Positions 53,899 to 63,951 are shown, numbered from the stretch's first letter. The stretch: 64,000 nt of DNA from Ciceribacter sp. T2.26MG-112.2 (GCF_900492205.1 NZ_UEYQ01000004.1:186001-250000), one strand, 5' to 3'. Numbers and translations: made by a program. The notes: generated by a model from the sequence alone, not told the origin.

Positions 53899-55191
53899 GT
53901 GTCGGTTCCGGTCATTGTCCGAGCGCCCGAATCGAAAGTTCCTCAGATGGCAGCAATCTCGTCCGGTGATCGTTTCGCCGCTTTCCGGCATGCAGCCTAT
54001 CTGCGCTTCTTCTTCGCCCGCTTCCTTGGCGCCTTTGCCACGCAGATCCTGTCGGTTTCGGTCGGCTGGCAGATGTATGACGAGACGGGCAGCACGCTCT
54101 ATCTCGGATTGATCGGTCTTGTTCAGTTCCTGCCGTCGCTGCTGCTGATCCTTATCACCGGCTCGGTCGCCGATCGCTACAATCGCCGGGCGATCGTGGC
54201 GATCTGCATGATCATCAGCGCCCTGTGCGGCGGCGCGATGCTGCTTCTGACGATGTTCGACGCCTTCGATCCGCTGATCGTCTTCGCCATTCTGGTGGTG
54301 TTCGGCGTTGAGCGCGCCTTCAACGCGCCGGCCGTGCAGTCGCTGGCGCCCAATCTCGTGCCGCCCGCGGATCTGGGCAATGCCGTCGCGTGGAACTCCT
54401 CGTCCTGGCAGACCGCGTCGATCGTCGGTCCGGTGGCGGGCGGCCTTCTTTACGGGGTCAGCCCAACGCTTGCCTATTCGGTCTCCTTCGCCTTCTTCGT
54501 CGCCGCGGCCATTCTCGTCTTCATGGTGGCAAAGCCTGAGCAGCGCAGCGCGTCCAAGGCGGTCTCCTGGAACACGATCCTCGCCGGCTTCCGTTTCATC
54601 TTCGGCGAAAAGGTGGTGCTCGGTGCGATCTCTCTGGATCTCTTCGCCGTCCTGCTCGGCGGCGCAGTGGCGCTGATGCCGGTCTTTGCTCGGGACATCC
54701 TGACGCTTGGCCCGCTCGGGCTCGGCCTTCTGCGGGCGGCACCCGGTATCGGGGCGATCATTGTCGCGGTGGCGCTCGCAAGCTTTCCCATCCGCCACAA
54801 TGCCGGTCTGTTCATGTTCATCGGCGTTGCGCTCTTCGGCGCGGGCACGATCATCTTCGGACTGTCGGAAACCGCCTGGATCTCGATCGCCGCGCTGATG
54901 CTGATGGGCGCGGCCGACATGGCCTCGGTCTATGTCCGCGAAACCTTGATCGCGCTGTGGACGCCGGACGAGGTGCGCGGCCGGGTCAATGCCGTCAACA
55001 TGGTCTTCGTCGGCGCATCGAACGAGCTCGGCGAATTTCGCGCCGGCACGATGGCGCATGTGGTGGGGCCCGTTCCGGCGGTGGTGATCGGCGGGGCAGG
55101 GACGCTTGCCGTCGCCGTGCTCTGGGCGCTCGGCTTCCCGCAATTGAGAAAGATCGACAGCCTGGACGCCCCCAACACTCAGGCGAAGTGA
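53899..55191 (+). CDS. MFS transporter (EntS-like)
   Basis: A 430-residue (or 414 from ATG 53947), twelve-helix exporter-type MFS protein. SVADRYNRRAIVAIC is motif A; FLGAFATQILSVSVGWQMYDETGSTLYLGLIGLVQFLPSL and FNAPAVQSLAPNLVP resemble EntS-type carriers for siderophores or drugs. Substrate unknown. Start uncertain: GTG 53899 lacks a clear Shine-Dalgarno. Its end overlaps the convergent amidotransferase gene by 13 bp. Confidence 0.88.
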   Translation: MSVPVIVRAPESKVPQMAAISSGDRFAAFRHAAYLRFFFARFLGAFATQILSVSVGWQMYDETGSTLYLGLIGLVQFLPSLLLILITGSVADRYNRRAIVAICMIISALCGGAMLLLTMFDAFDPLIVFAILVVFGVERAFNAPAVQSLAPNLVPPADLGNAVAWNSSSWQTASIVGPVAGGLLYGVSPTLAYSVSFAFFVAAAILVFMVAKPEQRSASKAVSWNTILAGFRFIFGEKVVLGAISLDLFAVLLGGAVALMPVFARDILTLGPLGLGLLRAAPGIGAIIVAVALASFPIRHNAGLFMFIGVALFGAGTIIFGLSETAWISIAALMLMGAADMASVYVRETLIALWTPDEVRGRVNAVNMVFVGASNELGEFRAGTMAHVVGPVPAVVIGGAGTLAVAVLWALGFPQLRKIDSLDAPNTQAK

Positions 55192-55916
55192 TTTGCCTTG
55201 ACGAAGACCAGGTCGAGGAATTCCGAAAGCCACGCCTTGAGCGGCGCATCGAAAATCATCCGGCCTTCGAGATGGTCACGACCCTGCTGGGCGTTCGGCA
55301 TGATGAAGCGGTGGGCGCCGTGGACGACCCAGCGCTGCATCATGGCGCGGGTGAGTTCGGCATGGAACTGCAGGCCCCAGGCATTGTCGCCGTAGCGGAT
55401 CGCCTGGTTGCGGTAGACATCGCCCTCGGCCAGAAGCTGGCAACCCTGGGGCAGGTCGAATCCTTCGCGATGAAAATGATAAACCATCTTCGGCCAGCAG
55501 CGCATCAGGAGCCGGCCGTGCTCTGTCGGGCGCAGCGGATACCAGCCGATCTCGACGCGGCCTTCCGGCTCAGGCTCGACCTTGCCGCCGAGATGGCGCA
55601 CCAGCATCTGAGCGCCAAGGCAGATGCCGAGATAGGGCTTGTTCTCCTTGAGCGGCACGGCGAGCCAGTCCGTTTCGGTCCGGACGAAGGGGTCCGGGTC
55701 GTTGGCGCTCATCGGCCCGCCGAACACCACTGCGCCGGAATGGGCTTCCAGCGTCGCCGGCAGCCGGTCTCCGAGCACGGGCCGGCGGATATCGAGCGGG
55801 AAACCCTTCTCGATCAGCATCTGGCCAACCCGCCCGGGGCTCGACCTTTCCTGGTGGAGAACGATCAGGACAGGCTGCCGATCCCGCCTTCGGTGCGGAT
55901 CATCCAGCATCGTCAT
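55179..55916 (-). CDS. Class I glutamine amidotransferase-like protein
   Basis: A 245-residue amidotransferase of the GMP-synthase-like type. The nucleophile is in GICLGAQM, and the His of the triad in WGLQFHAE. PMSANDPDPF is typical of stand-alone members. Acts on a gamma-glutamyl or peptide amide; the target is unknown. ATG 55916 overlaps the end of the TerB-like gene. Last gene of the heme-region operon. Confidence 0.86.
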   Translation of the reverse strand: MTMLDDPHRRRDRQPVLIVLHQERSSPGRVGQMLIEKGFPLDIRRPVLGDRLPATLEAHSGAVVFGGPMSANDPDPFVRTETDWLAVPLKENKPYLGICLGAQMLVRHLGGKVEPEPEGRVEIGWYPLRPTEHGRLLMRCWPKMVYHFHREGFDLPQGCQLLAEGDVYRNQAIRYGDNAWGLQFHAELTRAMMQRWVVHGAHRFIMPNAQQGRDHLEGRMIFDAPLKAWLSEFLDLVFVKANHFA

Positions 55917-56382
55917 CACCCTCGAGACCTGCTCGCGCCTCCGCCTCCTGTCGTTCGTGCACCCTGTCGCGGCCCGACACGCCGAGCAGGTCGGCGATCC
56001 GCCAGATGGCGTGATCCTCCATCTCGCTACGGGCGCCGTCGGCATAGACGATGTCCCAGAGGATGCCGACGAGTTGCGTGCGTTGGTTTTCGTCCAGCGT
56101 GCGTTTCAGGTCGGAGGTGAAGCGGTAGTAGTCCACCGCCTCGCTCTCGGCCTTCCTGCTTTCGACCAGCAGCGCGTCGACCGCCTCCTCGTCCAGCGCA
56201 TATTGCTCATGCAACAGCGAACGCAGCTTGACCCTTTCCGCCTGGTGCACGACGCCGTCGGCCTCCATGACCTGCAGGCAGAGAGCGGCCACCGCAATGC
56301 GCGGATCGTCCGGGGCGAACGCCGGCTGCTGCGGTGCGGACTGGGTCAGGCTCTGGAAAAAAGACTGTAGTCGATCGAGCAT
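55900..56382 (-). CDS. TerB-like (tellurite resistance/DnaJ-associated) domain protein
   Basis: A 160-residue, all-helical protein. Two repeats with acidic turns are visible: CLQVMEADGVVHQAERVKLRSLL and DIVYADGARSEMEDHAIWRIADLLG, which is the TerB fold mark. The acidic residues may bind metal. Function unknown. It follows hemY by nine bases and overlaps the next gene by 17 bp, so it belongs to the same operon. Confidence 0.85.
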   Translation of the reverse strand: MLDRLQSFFQSLTQSAPQQPAFAPDDPRIAVAALCLQVMEADGVVHQAERVKLRSLLHEQYALDEEAVDALLVESRKAESEAVDYYRFTSDLKRTLDENQRTQLVGILWDIVYADGARSEMEDHAIWRIADLLGVSGRDRVHERQEAEARAGLEGDDDAG

Positions 56383-56391
56383 TCGGCTTCC

Positions 56392-57984
56392 TCAGAAGAG
56401 CTTCAGTCGGTTTTTTTGATCGGATGACGCCTGTGCACCATCGCGAACGCCCGGATCGTCGGGTGGGCGGCCGAAGAAAGGCTCAAGGCTCGGTTCCGGC
56501 TTGGCCTTCCTCTCGATCTTGTTCGCCACGACAGGCGCAGCCGGGGCGGGCGCCTGTTCGGCAAGCGGCGAGGGAGGAACGGAGGCGGCGCCCGGAGCGA
56601 CGGGAGCGGGTTGTGGCTCCGTCGTGCTGACGGGCGGCAAGGTCTCGAGCGCGATGGCAGCGTGCCCGGGCGTGCCCTCCTCGACCGGTCGTTCCAGCTG
56701 GTCGAAAGGGACCTTCCATTCGAAGGCATCAAGCCTGCCGGTGATCGGCGATAGCGGCATCCACTTGTCAGAGACATAGCCGTCGGCGACCCAGGCGGGA
56801 TCGCGGCCTGCCTTCAGGGCCTGCGCCATCCAGTGGCGAATGCGGCCCTGATCGCCCGTTTCGGCTTCCTCGATATCGGCGAGCAACAGGTAGACGCGCT
56901 CGGACGAACTCATCCGGGCAGCCGCTTCCGCCTTGGCGCGTGCCTTGGTGAACTCCTGGGCATCAAGCGCGGCTTCCGCAACGACCAGCAGCGACTCGAC
57001 ATTGTTGGTGCGCAGTGATTCCAGCCGCTCGGCACGCTTTAATCGGTCGACGGCGCTGTCGCCGCTTCGGGCGCGCAAATAGGCCTTGGCGATTTCCGGA
57101 TGCGGATTGAGTTTCCACACCTGCTCCAGCACGCTGGATGCCTTGCGCAGGTTGTCCTCGCGCAGATAGGCCTTGGCGGCGACGATCGCGGCGGGAACGA
57201 GATCCTTGGCGAGCTTGAGGGCATGGAGCGCGTCGTCGCGGGCAGCCACCGGTTCGCTTTCGAGCCGATCCTCGGCCTTGGCCGTCAGAAGCACGGCCTT
57301 CAAGCGGTCGGCCTCGGCACGGTTGAGTACATGGGCGACACGCTGCTGGTCGAGCAGGCGGATCGAATCGTCCCAATTGCCGACGCGACAGCGGTGTTCC
57401 AACGTCGCCTTGGCGGCCCAGGGCAGATAGGGGGCGCTCTCCGCCGCCGTTTCGGCATATTGCCGGGCGGCCTCGTAGGCGCCGAGCCGGTCGGCCTCGA
57501 CGTAAAGACCGCGCAATCCGAGTTCTCGGGTTTCCGGATCATCGGCCATCTGCTGGTAGAGCCTGCGGGCCTCGTCGTGGCGACCTTCGATCACGGCAGT
57601 CTGGGCTTCGAGGACCAGAATGAGCGGTTCCTGGTCCGCCCGCAGCAGGCTGCGGGCGCGGGCGCTCATCTTGTGGGCGAGGGCGGCATTGCCGGCGCCG
57701 GCTGCGATCAAACCGGTCGACAGCGCCTGGTAGCCACGGTCGCGGGTTCGGGCACGGAAATAGCGGCGAACAGAATGGGGTGATGTCCATAGCGTGCGGA
57801 CGAACCACCAGAGGATCATGATGGTGGCGACGATCGCCAGCATGGCCGAGGCTGCGACCATCAGGCTCATCTCGATCAACTGGCCCTGCCAGACGATCGA
57901 CAGCGAGCCGGGCCGATCGGCGAGCCAGGCAAAGCCAAAACCGAGCGCGAGGATGGTCAAGATGAAGAACAGGATTCTCAGCAT
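56392..57984 (-). CDS. hemY: HemY-type TPR membrane protein
   Basis: A 530-residue protein: two N-terminal membrane segments (about 1-22 and 40-62), the HemY_N domain with ADRPGSLSIVWQGQLIEMSL, then TPR-like helical repeats (about 110-390), and a Pro/Ala-rich tail. It is the last conserved part of the proteobacterial heme operon; it is not protoporphyrinogen oxidase, despite sharing a name. It may help order heme enzymes at the membrane. Twelve bases after the Mic60 homologue. Confidence 0.9.
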   Translation of the reverse strand: MLRILFFILTILALGFGFAWLADRPGSLSIVWQGQLIEMSLMVAASAMLAIVATIMILWWFVRTLWTSPHSVRRYFRARTRDRGYQALSTGLIAAGAGNAALAHKMSARARSLLRADQEPLILVLEAQTAVIEGRHDEARRLYQQMADDPETRELGLRGLYVEADRLGAYEAARQYAETAAESAPYLPWAAKATLEHRCRVGNWDDSIRLLDQQRVAHVLNRAEADRLKAVLLTAKAEDRLESEPVAARDDALHALKLAKDLVPAAIVAAKAYLREDNLRKASSVLEQVWKLNPHPEIAKAYLRARSGDSAVDRLKRAERLESLRTNNVESLLVVAEAALDAQEFTKARAKAEAAARMSSSERVYLLLADIEEAETGDQGRIRHWMAQALKAGRDPAWVADGYVSDKWMPLSPITGRLDAFEWKVPFDQLERPVEEGTPGHAAIALETLPPVSTTEPQPAPVAPGAASVPPSPLAEQAPAPAAPVVANKIERKAKPEPSLEPFFGRPPDDPGVRDGAQASSDQKNRLKLF

Positions 57985-57995
57985 GGATTGCGACC

Positions 57996-59273
57996 TCAGC
58001 CCTTCTTGCCGGCGACGACGGTGGCGAGCGCGTCGCCGACCACGGTCTCGATTTCAATGCGGGTCTTGAGCGTCGACACATAGTCGGTCGAGACGGCCTT
58101 GCCCTGCTCCGGCAGGCTTTCCCATTCGAGCGAGGCTCCCTTGAGATCGCCGTTCTGCAGCTTGTCTTCCATGCGCGCGAGGATCGCCTCCGGCGTCGTC
58201 CCCTCGACATTGCCGACGGGGCGAACCTTGACGACGGAGAGCGCGCTCGACAGCAGGCGCTGACCGATACCCTCGTTGGGGTCAGGCTGGTGGACCGCCG
58301 AAAGGATGGTGTCGGCGACATCGCCGAACTTGCGCACGAGTTCGGCTCGAGAGGCAATGCCGGTCGCGGCGTGCGGACGAAGCCGCTCGACCGCCGGATC
58401 GTCGGGGGTGATGCTGGCCAGCGCATCGAGCTCGGCCATGAAGGGGCCGCCGCGCTCGGTCGCGGATTTCAACGCAGTGAGCGCGATGGCCTTGGCCATC
58501 TCGACGTCGGTGCGGGGTTCTTCGAGCTTCTTCTCTGCTTCCGCCAGGCGTTCGGTCAGGCGGGCCTCGGTCTCGGTGAGCGCACTGGCGTTGCCGGCGG
58601 CCTCGCCCTTCAGCGCGGCGAGCGCCTCGTCGGTCTGGGCGAGCCTCTGGCGCAATTCGTCCAGTGCCGCGGTGTCTGCCGCGGTGCTGGCCTGGTTGGT
58701 GACGGCGGTCTCAAGCGCCGCCAGCCTCTCCTCGAGGCGCGGATCGGCGGTGGCCGCCGGGGCATCGGCCAAGCCGGCAAGCTGCGTCTTCAACGCTTCG
58801 ACATCGGCGGACAGGCCGGACATGTCCACCGGTGGCGTGGTTTCTCGCCCGACGGCTGGCAGATAGCCGGCATATTGCATGCTGCCGGCGCCCGCGAGGG
58901 CGACAAGGCCGCCGAAGATGCCAGCGGCGATGAGTGCGGGCAGCGCCGGACCTGATCTAGCCGGGGGCGTCGGTTCGCTTGGCGGCGTCTCGGCGGCAGC
59001 CGTGGTTGCCGGTTCGATCGGGGTTTCGGCATCGGAAGCGGACCGCTCGGTCGCCGTTTCATCCGGAGCCGGATCTGACGGTCCGTTCGAGCTTACCTGA
59101 TCCGTTTCGGACGGAGCGCTGGTCGCGGCGATGCCATCGCTTTCGATCGTCTCGGAACGGTCCGTCGGCTCGGTCTGTGCCGTGCTGTCAGCGGCCACCG
59201 GATCGGCCGTCAGGTCGATGGTGACCGGGTCGTTCGGCGACTTCGAGCGGCGGGGCGGCTTTCCGGAAACCAT
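57996..59273 (-). CDS. Mic60/mitofilin-like inner-membrane protein (COG4223)
   Basis: A 425-residue protein: acidic, low-complexity N-terminal part (1-105), one membrane segment (about 110-131), long coiled-coil region (about 150-280), and a C-terminal mitofilin-like part (about 320-420; LSSALSVVKVRPVG and ARMEDKLQNGDLKGASLEWESLP). Alphaproteobacterial Mic60 homologues have this layout and are encoded beside heme genes; in mitochondria Mic60 shapes cristae junctions. Here it lies between hemD and hemY. Confidence 0.85.
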   Translation of the reverse strand: MVSGKPPRRSKSPNDPVTIDLTADPVAADSTAQTEPTDRSETIESDGIAATSAPSETDQVSSNGPSDPAPDETATERSASDAETPIEPATTAAAETPPSEPTPPARSGPALPALIAAGIFGGLVALAGAGSMQYAGYLPAVGRETTPPVDMSGLSADVEALKTQLAGLADAPAATADPRLEERLAALETAVTNQASTAADTAALDELRQRLAQTDEALAALKGEAAGNASALTETEARLTERLAEAEKKLEEPRTDVEMAKAIALTALKSATERGGPFMAELDALASITPDDPAVERLRPHAATGIASRAELVRKFGDVADTILSAVHQPDPNEGIGQRLLSSALSVVKVRPVGNVEGTTPEAILARMEDKLQNGDLKGASLEWESLPEQGKAVSTDYVSTLKTRIEIETVVGDALATVVAGKKG

Positions 59274-59361
59274 GTCAACCTCTTCATTTCCCTGCGGTCC
59301 TCTAAAACTAGTCAGTCGGGGCGGGGAAAGAAAGGGCGAAGATCAAATTTGCCCCTCGACC

Positions 59362-60087
59362 TTAGAGTAGGGACAGCAGCGATGCCTCGGTCGGGACCGG
59401 CGCGACCTGGCATCTCGAACGGAACGGCTCCGGTACTGCAGCGACGATTTTCTCGCTAAGGCATAGAAACCGGGTGCTCGACAGCGTGGCCGCATCCGAT
59501 TTCAACAAGGGCAGGTCGAAGAGGCGTCTGCCACTTTCGCTCGAATAAAGCAGGACCGCATCGACAGACTCTTCGCCGATGATCCGTTCGGTTTCGGACG
59601 GCGAAGGGGCAAGGGCGCGCATGCGGTAGCATTCGCAGATCTCGACCGGGATATGCCGGGCGGCGAGCTCGGTTTCGAAGCCCGAGGCACGCGGCTTTCC
59701 GGCGAAATAGAGCAGGGGGCGGTCGGGTCTCAAGGCCGCGGCCATCCGATCGGCGATCATCCGGGCAAGGGTCGTGCCGTCGTTGTCACCGGCGATCACT
59801 ATGCGGAAGCCGACGTTCCAGGCCGCGTTGGCCGTGCTCTCGCCGACGGCAAAACAGGGAATGTCGAGCAAAGCGGGCGGCAGATGGGGCAAGGTGAGCA
59901 AGGCGCGAAGCGCCTCGGCGCTGGTAAAGGCGACGGCCGGATGATCATGCAACAGTGACGCCGCGATGGCGGCCCTGTCATGTTCTGCGACCGCGAGCGG
60001 AAGCAACAGCGGCTCGTGTCCACGCCGCCTGAGTTCGGCAGCCGTGCGGCTCGCCGCCGGTTCCGGGCGCGTCACCAGAACGCGCAT
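59362..60087 (-). CDS. hemD: Uroporphyrinogen-III synthase
   Basis: A 241-residue protein of the two-lobe HemD fold: begins MRVLVTRPEPAASRTAAELRRRGHEPLLLPL and has FTSAEALRALL, FAVGESTANAAW and LYSSESGRRLFDL. It cyclises hydroxymethylbilane with inversion of ring D. Sequence is poorly conserved in this family, so position three bases after hemC adds weight. Followed by the Mic60 homologue. Confidence 0.9.
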   Translation of the reverse strand: MRVLVTRPEPAASRTAAELRRRGHEPLLLPLAVAEHDRAAIAASLLHDHPAVAFTSAEALRALLTLPHLPPALLDIPCFAVGESTANAAWNVGFRIVIAGDNDGTTLARMIADRMAAALRPDRPLLYFAGKPRASGFETELAARHIPVEICECYRMRALAPSPSETERIIGEESVDAVLLYSSESGRRLFDLPLLKSDAATLSSTRFLCLSEKIVAAVPEPFRSRCQVAPVPTEASLLSLL

Positions 60088-60090
60088 GGC

Positions 60091-61020
60091 TCAACTCCAG
60101 CTGGCGAAGAAGTCGGGGCCGGCCTTGGCGCGGATCGCCTCGCCGGCGGCGCGGCCGATCTCGGCTGCATCGCCGCAGGCCCCTTCCAGGCCGATCTCAT
60201 GGAAGCGAGAGCCGTCGGGCGTCAGGATCATGCCTGAGAAGGAAAGGCGATCGCCGTGACATACGGCAAAGCCGGCGATCGGGGTCCGACAGGAGCCGTC
60301 GAGCGCTGCGAGGAAAGCGCGTTCGCAGGTGACCGCATCATAGGTCGGGCGATCGTTGATGGCCGCCAGCAAGGAATTCATTCGATCGTCGTCGGTCCGG
60401 CTCTCGATGCAGATGGCGCCCTGGGCGGGTGCCGGGGGGAAGTCCTTCGGGTCGAGGAGTTCGGTCGGCACGTCGAACTTGCCCAGTCGCCTGAGCCCGG
60501 CATAGGCGAGCAGCGTGCCGTCGGCCTGGCCCTCGGCGAGCTTCCTTAGCCGGGTATCGACCTGGCCGCGAAACGTGATGACGTTGAGGTCCGGGCGCAA
60601 GCGCCGAATGAGTGCCTGGCGGCGCAGCGACGAGGAGCCGACGGTTGCGCCATGTGGCAGTTCGGTCAGCTTCGGCGCTGTCTTGCCAATGAAAGCGTCG
60701 CGGACATCTTCGCGCGGCAGGAAGGCGGAGAGAAACAAGCCTTCAGGCAGCCTGGTCGGCATGTCCTTTGAAGAGTGAACGGCCAGATCCAGATCGCCGG
60801 AGCGCAATTGTGCTTCGATCTCCTCGGTGAACAGCCCCTTGCCGCCCAGTTCCGCCAGCGGCCGGTCGGTGATCCGGTCGCCCTGGGTCGAAAGCACGAC
60901 GATCTCGAACATCGATTCTGCCAGGCCATGGGCAGCCATGAGGCGGTCGCGGGTCTCGTGGGCCTGGGCGAGCGCCAGCGGGCTGCCGCGCGTGCCGATG
61001 CGGAAAGGTTTTGTTTGCAT
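60091..61020 (-). CDS. hemC: Hydroxymethylbilane synthase (porphobilinogen deaminase)
   Basis: A 309-residue enzyme that links four porphobilinogens into hydroxymethylbilane. The dipyrromethane-binding cysteine is Cys244 in [32 protein letters not shown] and VHSSKDMPT are typical. First gene of the minus-strand heme operon, divergent from tsaD with 73 bp between. Confidence 0.97.
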   Translation of the reverse strand: MQTKPFRIGTRGSPLALAQAHETRDRLMAAHGLAESMFEIVVLSTQGDRITDRPLAELGGKGLFTEEIEAQLRSGDLDLAVHSSKDMPTRLPEGLFLSAFLPREDVRDAFIGKTAPKLTELPHGATVGSSSLRRQALIRRLRPDLNVITFRGQVDTRLRKLAEGQADGTLLAYAGLRRLGKFDVPTELLDPKDFPPAPAQGAICIESRTDDDRMNSLLAAINDRPTYDAVTCERAFLAALDGSCRTPIAGFAVCHGDRLSFSGMILTPDGSRFHEIGLEGACGDAAEIGRAAGEAIRAKAGPDFFASWS

Positions 61021-61093
61021 CCGGTCTGATCCGTTGTTACCGACAGACCTCCTAGACCGGTTTGACGGTCATCGCAATCAATGAACAGGGCAA

Positions 61094-62191
61094 ATGGGCG
61101 CCAAACTACGCATTCTCGGCATCGAGACCAGCTGTGACGAGACGGCCGCGGCCGTCGTTTCCCGCCACGATGACGGTACCGGCCGGATCGAGGCCGACGT
61201 GGTCTTGAGCCAACTCGACGAGCACAGCGCCTATGGCGGCGTCGTGCCGGAAATCGCGGCGCGCGCCCATGTCGATGCGCTCGACAGCCTGATCGAGGAG
61301 GCACTGACGCGGGCCGGCACGCGGCTTTCCGAGATTGATGCGATTGCCGCAACCGCCGGTCCCGGACTGATCGGCGGCCTTCTGGTTGGGCTGATGACCG
61401 GCAAGGCAATCGCGCGGGCGACTGGTAAGCCGCTCTATGCGATCAACCATCTCGAAGGCCACGCGCTGACCGCGCGGCTGACCGACAATCTGCGCTTCCC
61501 CTACCTGATGCTGCTCGTCTCCGGTGGCCACACCCAGCTTGTGCTGGTGCGCGGCGTGGGTTCCTACGAGCGCTGGGGCACGACCATCGACGATGCGCTT
61601 GGCGAAGCCTTCGACAAGACGGCCAAACTGCTCGGCCTGCCTTATCCCGGCGGCCCGGAAGTCGAGAGGGCGGCAGCGACGGGAGACGAAGAGCGTTTCG
61701 CCTTTCCGCGACCGCTGGTGGGCGAAGCCCGGCTCGACTTCTCCTTCTCCGGCCTGAAGACGGCCGTTCGCCAGGCGGCGGAGAGCATCGCGCCGGTGAG
61801 CGATCAGGACATCGCCGACATTTGCGCTTCCTTCCAGCGCGCGATTTCGCGCACCCTCGACGACCGGATCGGGCGGGGGCTGCTGCGGTTCCTGACCGAG
61901 TTCCCCCAGACTGACGGTCTTCCTGCCCTGGTGGTCGCCGGCGGGGTTGCGGCAAACAAGGCGTTGCGCCGCACCCTTCAAGCGTTGTGCGACCGGCACG
62001 GCTTTCGCTTCGTCGCTCCGCCGCACCACCTTTGCACCGACAATGCCGTGATGATCGCCTGGGCGGGGCTGGAGCGCATGGCGCTTGGTATGCCGGCCGA
62101 TCCGCTCGACGTACAGCCGCGTTCGCGCTGGCCGCTCGACGCGGATGCGCAGGCCTTGCTTTCCTATGGCAAGCGGGGAGCAAAGGCATGA
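61094..62191 (+). CDS. tsaD: tRNA N6-threonylcarbamoyladenosine synthase subunit TsaD
   Basis: A 365-residue ASKHA-fold enzyme that transfers threonylcarbamoyl to A37 of ANN-decoding tRNAs. Starts with [14 protein letters not shown]; the metal ligands are His119 and His123 in NHLEGH; later [15 protein letters not shown] and [23 protein letters not shown]. Divergent from hemC. Its stop overlaps the gpsA start (ATGA). Confidence 0.97.
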   Translation: MGAKLRILGIETSCDETAAAVVSRHDDGTGRIEADVVLSQLDEHSAYGGVVPEIAARAHVDALDSLIEEALTRAGTRLSEIDAIAATAGPGLIGGLLVGLMTGKAIARATGKPLYAINHLEGHALTARLTDNLRFPYLMLLVSGGHTQLVLVRGVGSYERWGTTIDDALGEAFDKTAKLLGLPYPGGPEVERAAATGDEERFAFPRPLVGEARLDFSFSGLKTAVRQAAESIAPVSDQDIADICASFQRAISRTLDDRIGRGLLRFLTEFPQTDGLPALVVAGGVAANKALRRTLQALCDRHGFRFVAPPHHLCTDNAVMIAWAGLERMALGMPADPLDVQPRSRWPLDADAQALLSYGKRGAKA

Positions 62192-63177
62192 GCGGGGCTG
62201 ACCGCATCGTCGTCATCGGTTCAGGCGCCTTCGGTACGGCGCTTGCCGCCGTCATGGCGGCCGAGGGCAGGGTCGAGACCACGCTCTTCGGCCGGGATGC
62301 CGCGCTGATCGCGGATTTGCAGGCGTCTCGGGTACACGAGGCGGCCCTGCCCGGCATTCGCCTGCCGGACGCCTTGCGGTTCTCTGTCGATCCCGGCGTG
62401 ATCGCCGCAGCCGAGATCGTGCTCTTCGCCATGCCCTCGCAGGCCCAGGCGGAAGCGGCCGCACAATACGGACCCCATCTCCGCGAGGGGGCGGCTGTGG
62501 TCACCTGTGCCAAGGGCATTGACCGCAACACCACGCGGCTGTTGACGGATGTCCTTGAAGAAGCGCTGCCGCATCATGCCGTGGCCGCGCTTTCCGGACC
62601 CGGTTTTGCCGCCGACATCGCCCGCGGCCTGCCGACGGCAATGGCGATCGCGGCCTCCGACCTGGCCATTGCCGAGCGGCTGGCGCATGCCATTTTCGGC
62701 CGGACTTTCCGTCTCTACGCTTCCGATGACCGGATCGGCGTGCAGCTCGGCGGGGCGCTGAAGAATGTGCTGGCGATCGCCTGCGGCATCGTGGAGGGCA
62801 TGGGGCTTGGCGATTCCGCCCGCGCCGCGCTCATTTCGCGCGGGCTTGCCGAAATGTCACGACTGGTCGCGGCCATGGGCGGCAAAACGGACACCGTTCG
62901 TGGTCTGTCCGGGCTCGGCGACCTGGTGCTGACCGCCACCAGCCACCAGTCGCGCAACCTGCGTTTCGGCATTGCGCTGGGCCGCGGCGAACCGATCGAT
63001 TTCTCGCGTGGGCAACTGGTCGAAGGCGCCTTTGCCGCCGCCGTCGCCTCGCGGCTGGCCGAGGGGCTTTCGGTCAGCATGCCGATCACCGATGCCGTGG
63101 CGGCGATCATCGAGGGTAGCCTCGATATTCCGACGGCCATCGAGCAGTTGATGTCGCGTCCGATCACCACCGAGTGA
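62188..63177 (+). CDS. gpsA: Glycerol-3-phosphate dehydrogenase [NAD(P)+]
   Basis: A 329-residue enzyme making sn-glycerol 3-phosphate for phospholipids. NAD(P) motif [10 protein letters not shown] near residue 11; [26 protein letters not shown] (catalytic Lys) and [14 protein letters not shown] are typical. ATG 62188 overlaps the tsaD stop, so the two are coupled. YciI follows after 32 bp. Confidence 0.97.
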   Translation: MSGADRIVVIGSGAFGTALAAVMAAEGRVETTLFGRDAALIADLQASRVHEAALPGIRLPDALRFSVDPGVIAAAEIVLFAMPSQAQAEAAAQYGPHLREGAAVVTCAKGIDRNTTRLLTDVLEEALPHHAVAALSGPGFAADIARGLPTAMAIAASDLAIAERLAHAIFGRTFRLYASDDRIGVQLGGALKNVLAIACGIVEGMGLGDSARAALISRGLAEMSRLVAAMGGKTDTVRGLSGLGDLVLTATSHQSRNLRFGIALGRGEPIDFSRGQLVEGAFAAAVASRLAEGLSVSMPITDAVAAIIEGSLDIPTAIEQLMSRPITTE

Positions 63178-63209
63178 CGGGCTCTAGAAGAACCAAGGAG
63201 AGACGAAAC

Positions 63210-63503
63210 ATGCTGTTTGCCGTAATCTGCGCCGACAAGCCGGGACACCTGAATGTCCGGATGGAAACCCGCCCGACCCATCTCGAATGGCTGAACGGTC
63301 TCAATGCCGCCGGCACGCTGAAGATCGGGGGGCCCTTCCTCGATGCCGACGGCAAGCCCTGCGGCTCCATGCTTTTGATCGCTGCCGACGACATCGAAGG
63401 TGCCAAGGCGATCGCGGCGCAGGATCCCTATGCCAAGGTCGGCCTTTTCGCCAATGTCGAGATCAAGCCCTACAACTGGGTCTTCAACAATCCGGAGGCT
63501 TGA
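63210..63503 (+). CDS. YciI family protein
   Basis: A 97-residue ferredoxin-like-fold protein; FAVICADKPGHLNVRMETRPTHLEWL contains the YciI-type His, and DPYAKVGLFANVEIKPYNWV the conserved DPY. Enzyme activity in the family is mostly unknown. ATG 63210 follows AAGGAGA (63195-63201). In an operon with tsaD-gpsA and the EVE gene. Confidence 0.92.
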   Translation: MLFAVICADKPGHLNVRMETRPTHLEWLNGLNAAGTLKIGGPFLDADGKPCGSMLLIAADDIEGAKAIAAQDPYAKVGLFANVEIKPYNWVFNNPEA

Positions 63504-63509
63504 GGGCAG

Positions 63510-63941
63510 ATGGCTTTCTGGCTCTACAAGTCCGAACCTTTCAAGTGGTCCTGGCAGATGCAGAAGGATGCAGGCGAAAAGGGCACCGAGTGGACCGGCG
63601 TTCGCAACTATCTGGCCCGCAACAACATGCGGGCCATGAAGATCGGCGACAAGGGCTTCTTCTATCACTCGAACGAGGGGCTGGAGGTCGTCGGCATCGC
63701 GGAAGTCTGCGCGCTGTCCCATCCGGATTCCACCGCCGAAGGGGATGCCCGCTGGGACTGCGTCGATATCCGCGCCGTCTGTGACATGCCGAAGCCCGTC
63801 TCGCTGAAGGACGTCAAGGCCAATCCGAAGCTTGCCAACATGGCCTTGGTCACCTCGATGCGGCTCTCCGTCCAGCCGGTGACGGAAGAGGAATATCTCG
63901 AAGTCTGCCGCATGGGCGGGCTCGACAATCCGCCGCGCTGA
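63510..63941 (+). CDS. EVE domain-containing protein
   Basis: A 143-residue stand-alone EVE domain, PUA-like fold: WLYKSEPFKWSW at the start, WTGVRNYLARNNMRAMKIGDKGFFYHSN, then EVVGIAEV and ALVTSMRLSVQPVTEEEYLEV. EVE domains bind modified bases in nucleic acids. Lies six bases after YciI. Confidence 0.93.
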   Translation: MAFWLYKSEPFKWSWQMQKDAGEKGTEWTGVRNYLARNNMRAMKIGDKGFFYHSNEGLEVVGIAEVCALSHPDSTAEGDARWDCVDIRAVCDMPKPVSLKDVKANPKLANMALVTSMRLSVQPVTEEEYLEVCRMGGLDNPPR

Positions 63942-63951
63942 GGGAGATGGC

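Noticed and set aside
56392..57984. hemY as protoporphyrinogen oxidase
   Set aside because: The protein has HemY_N and TPR-like features and two membrane segments, without an FAD-binding GxGxxG motif, so it is the proteobacterial HemY and not the oxidase of Gram-positive bacteria.
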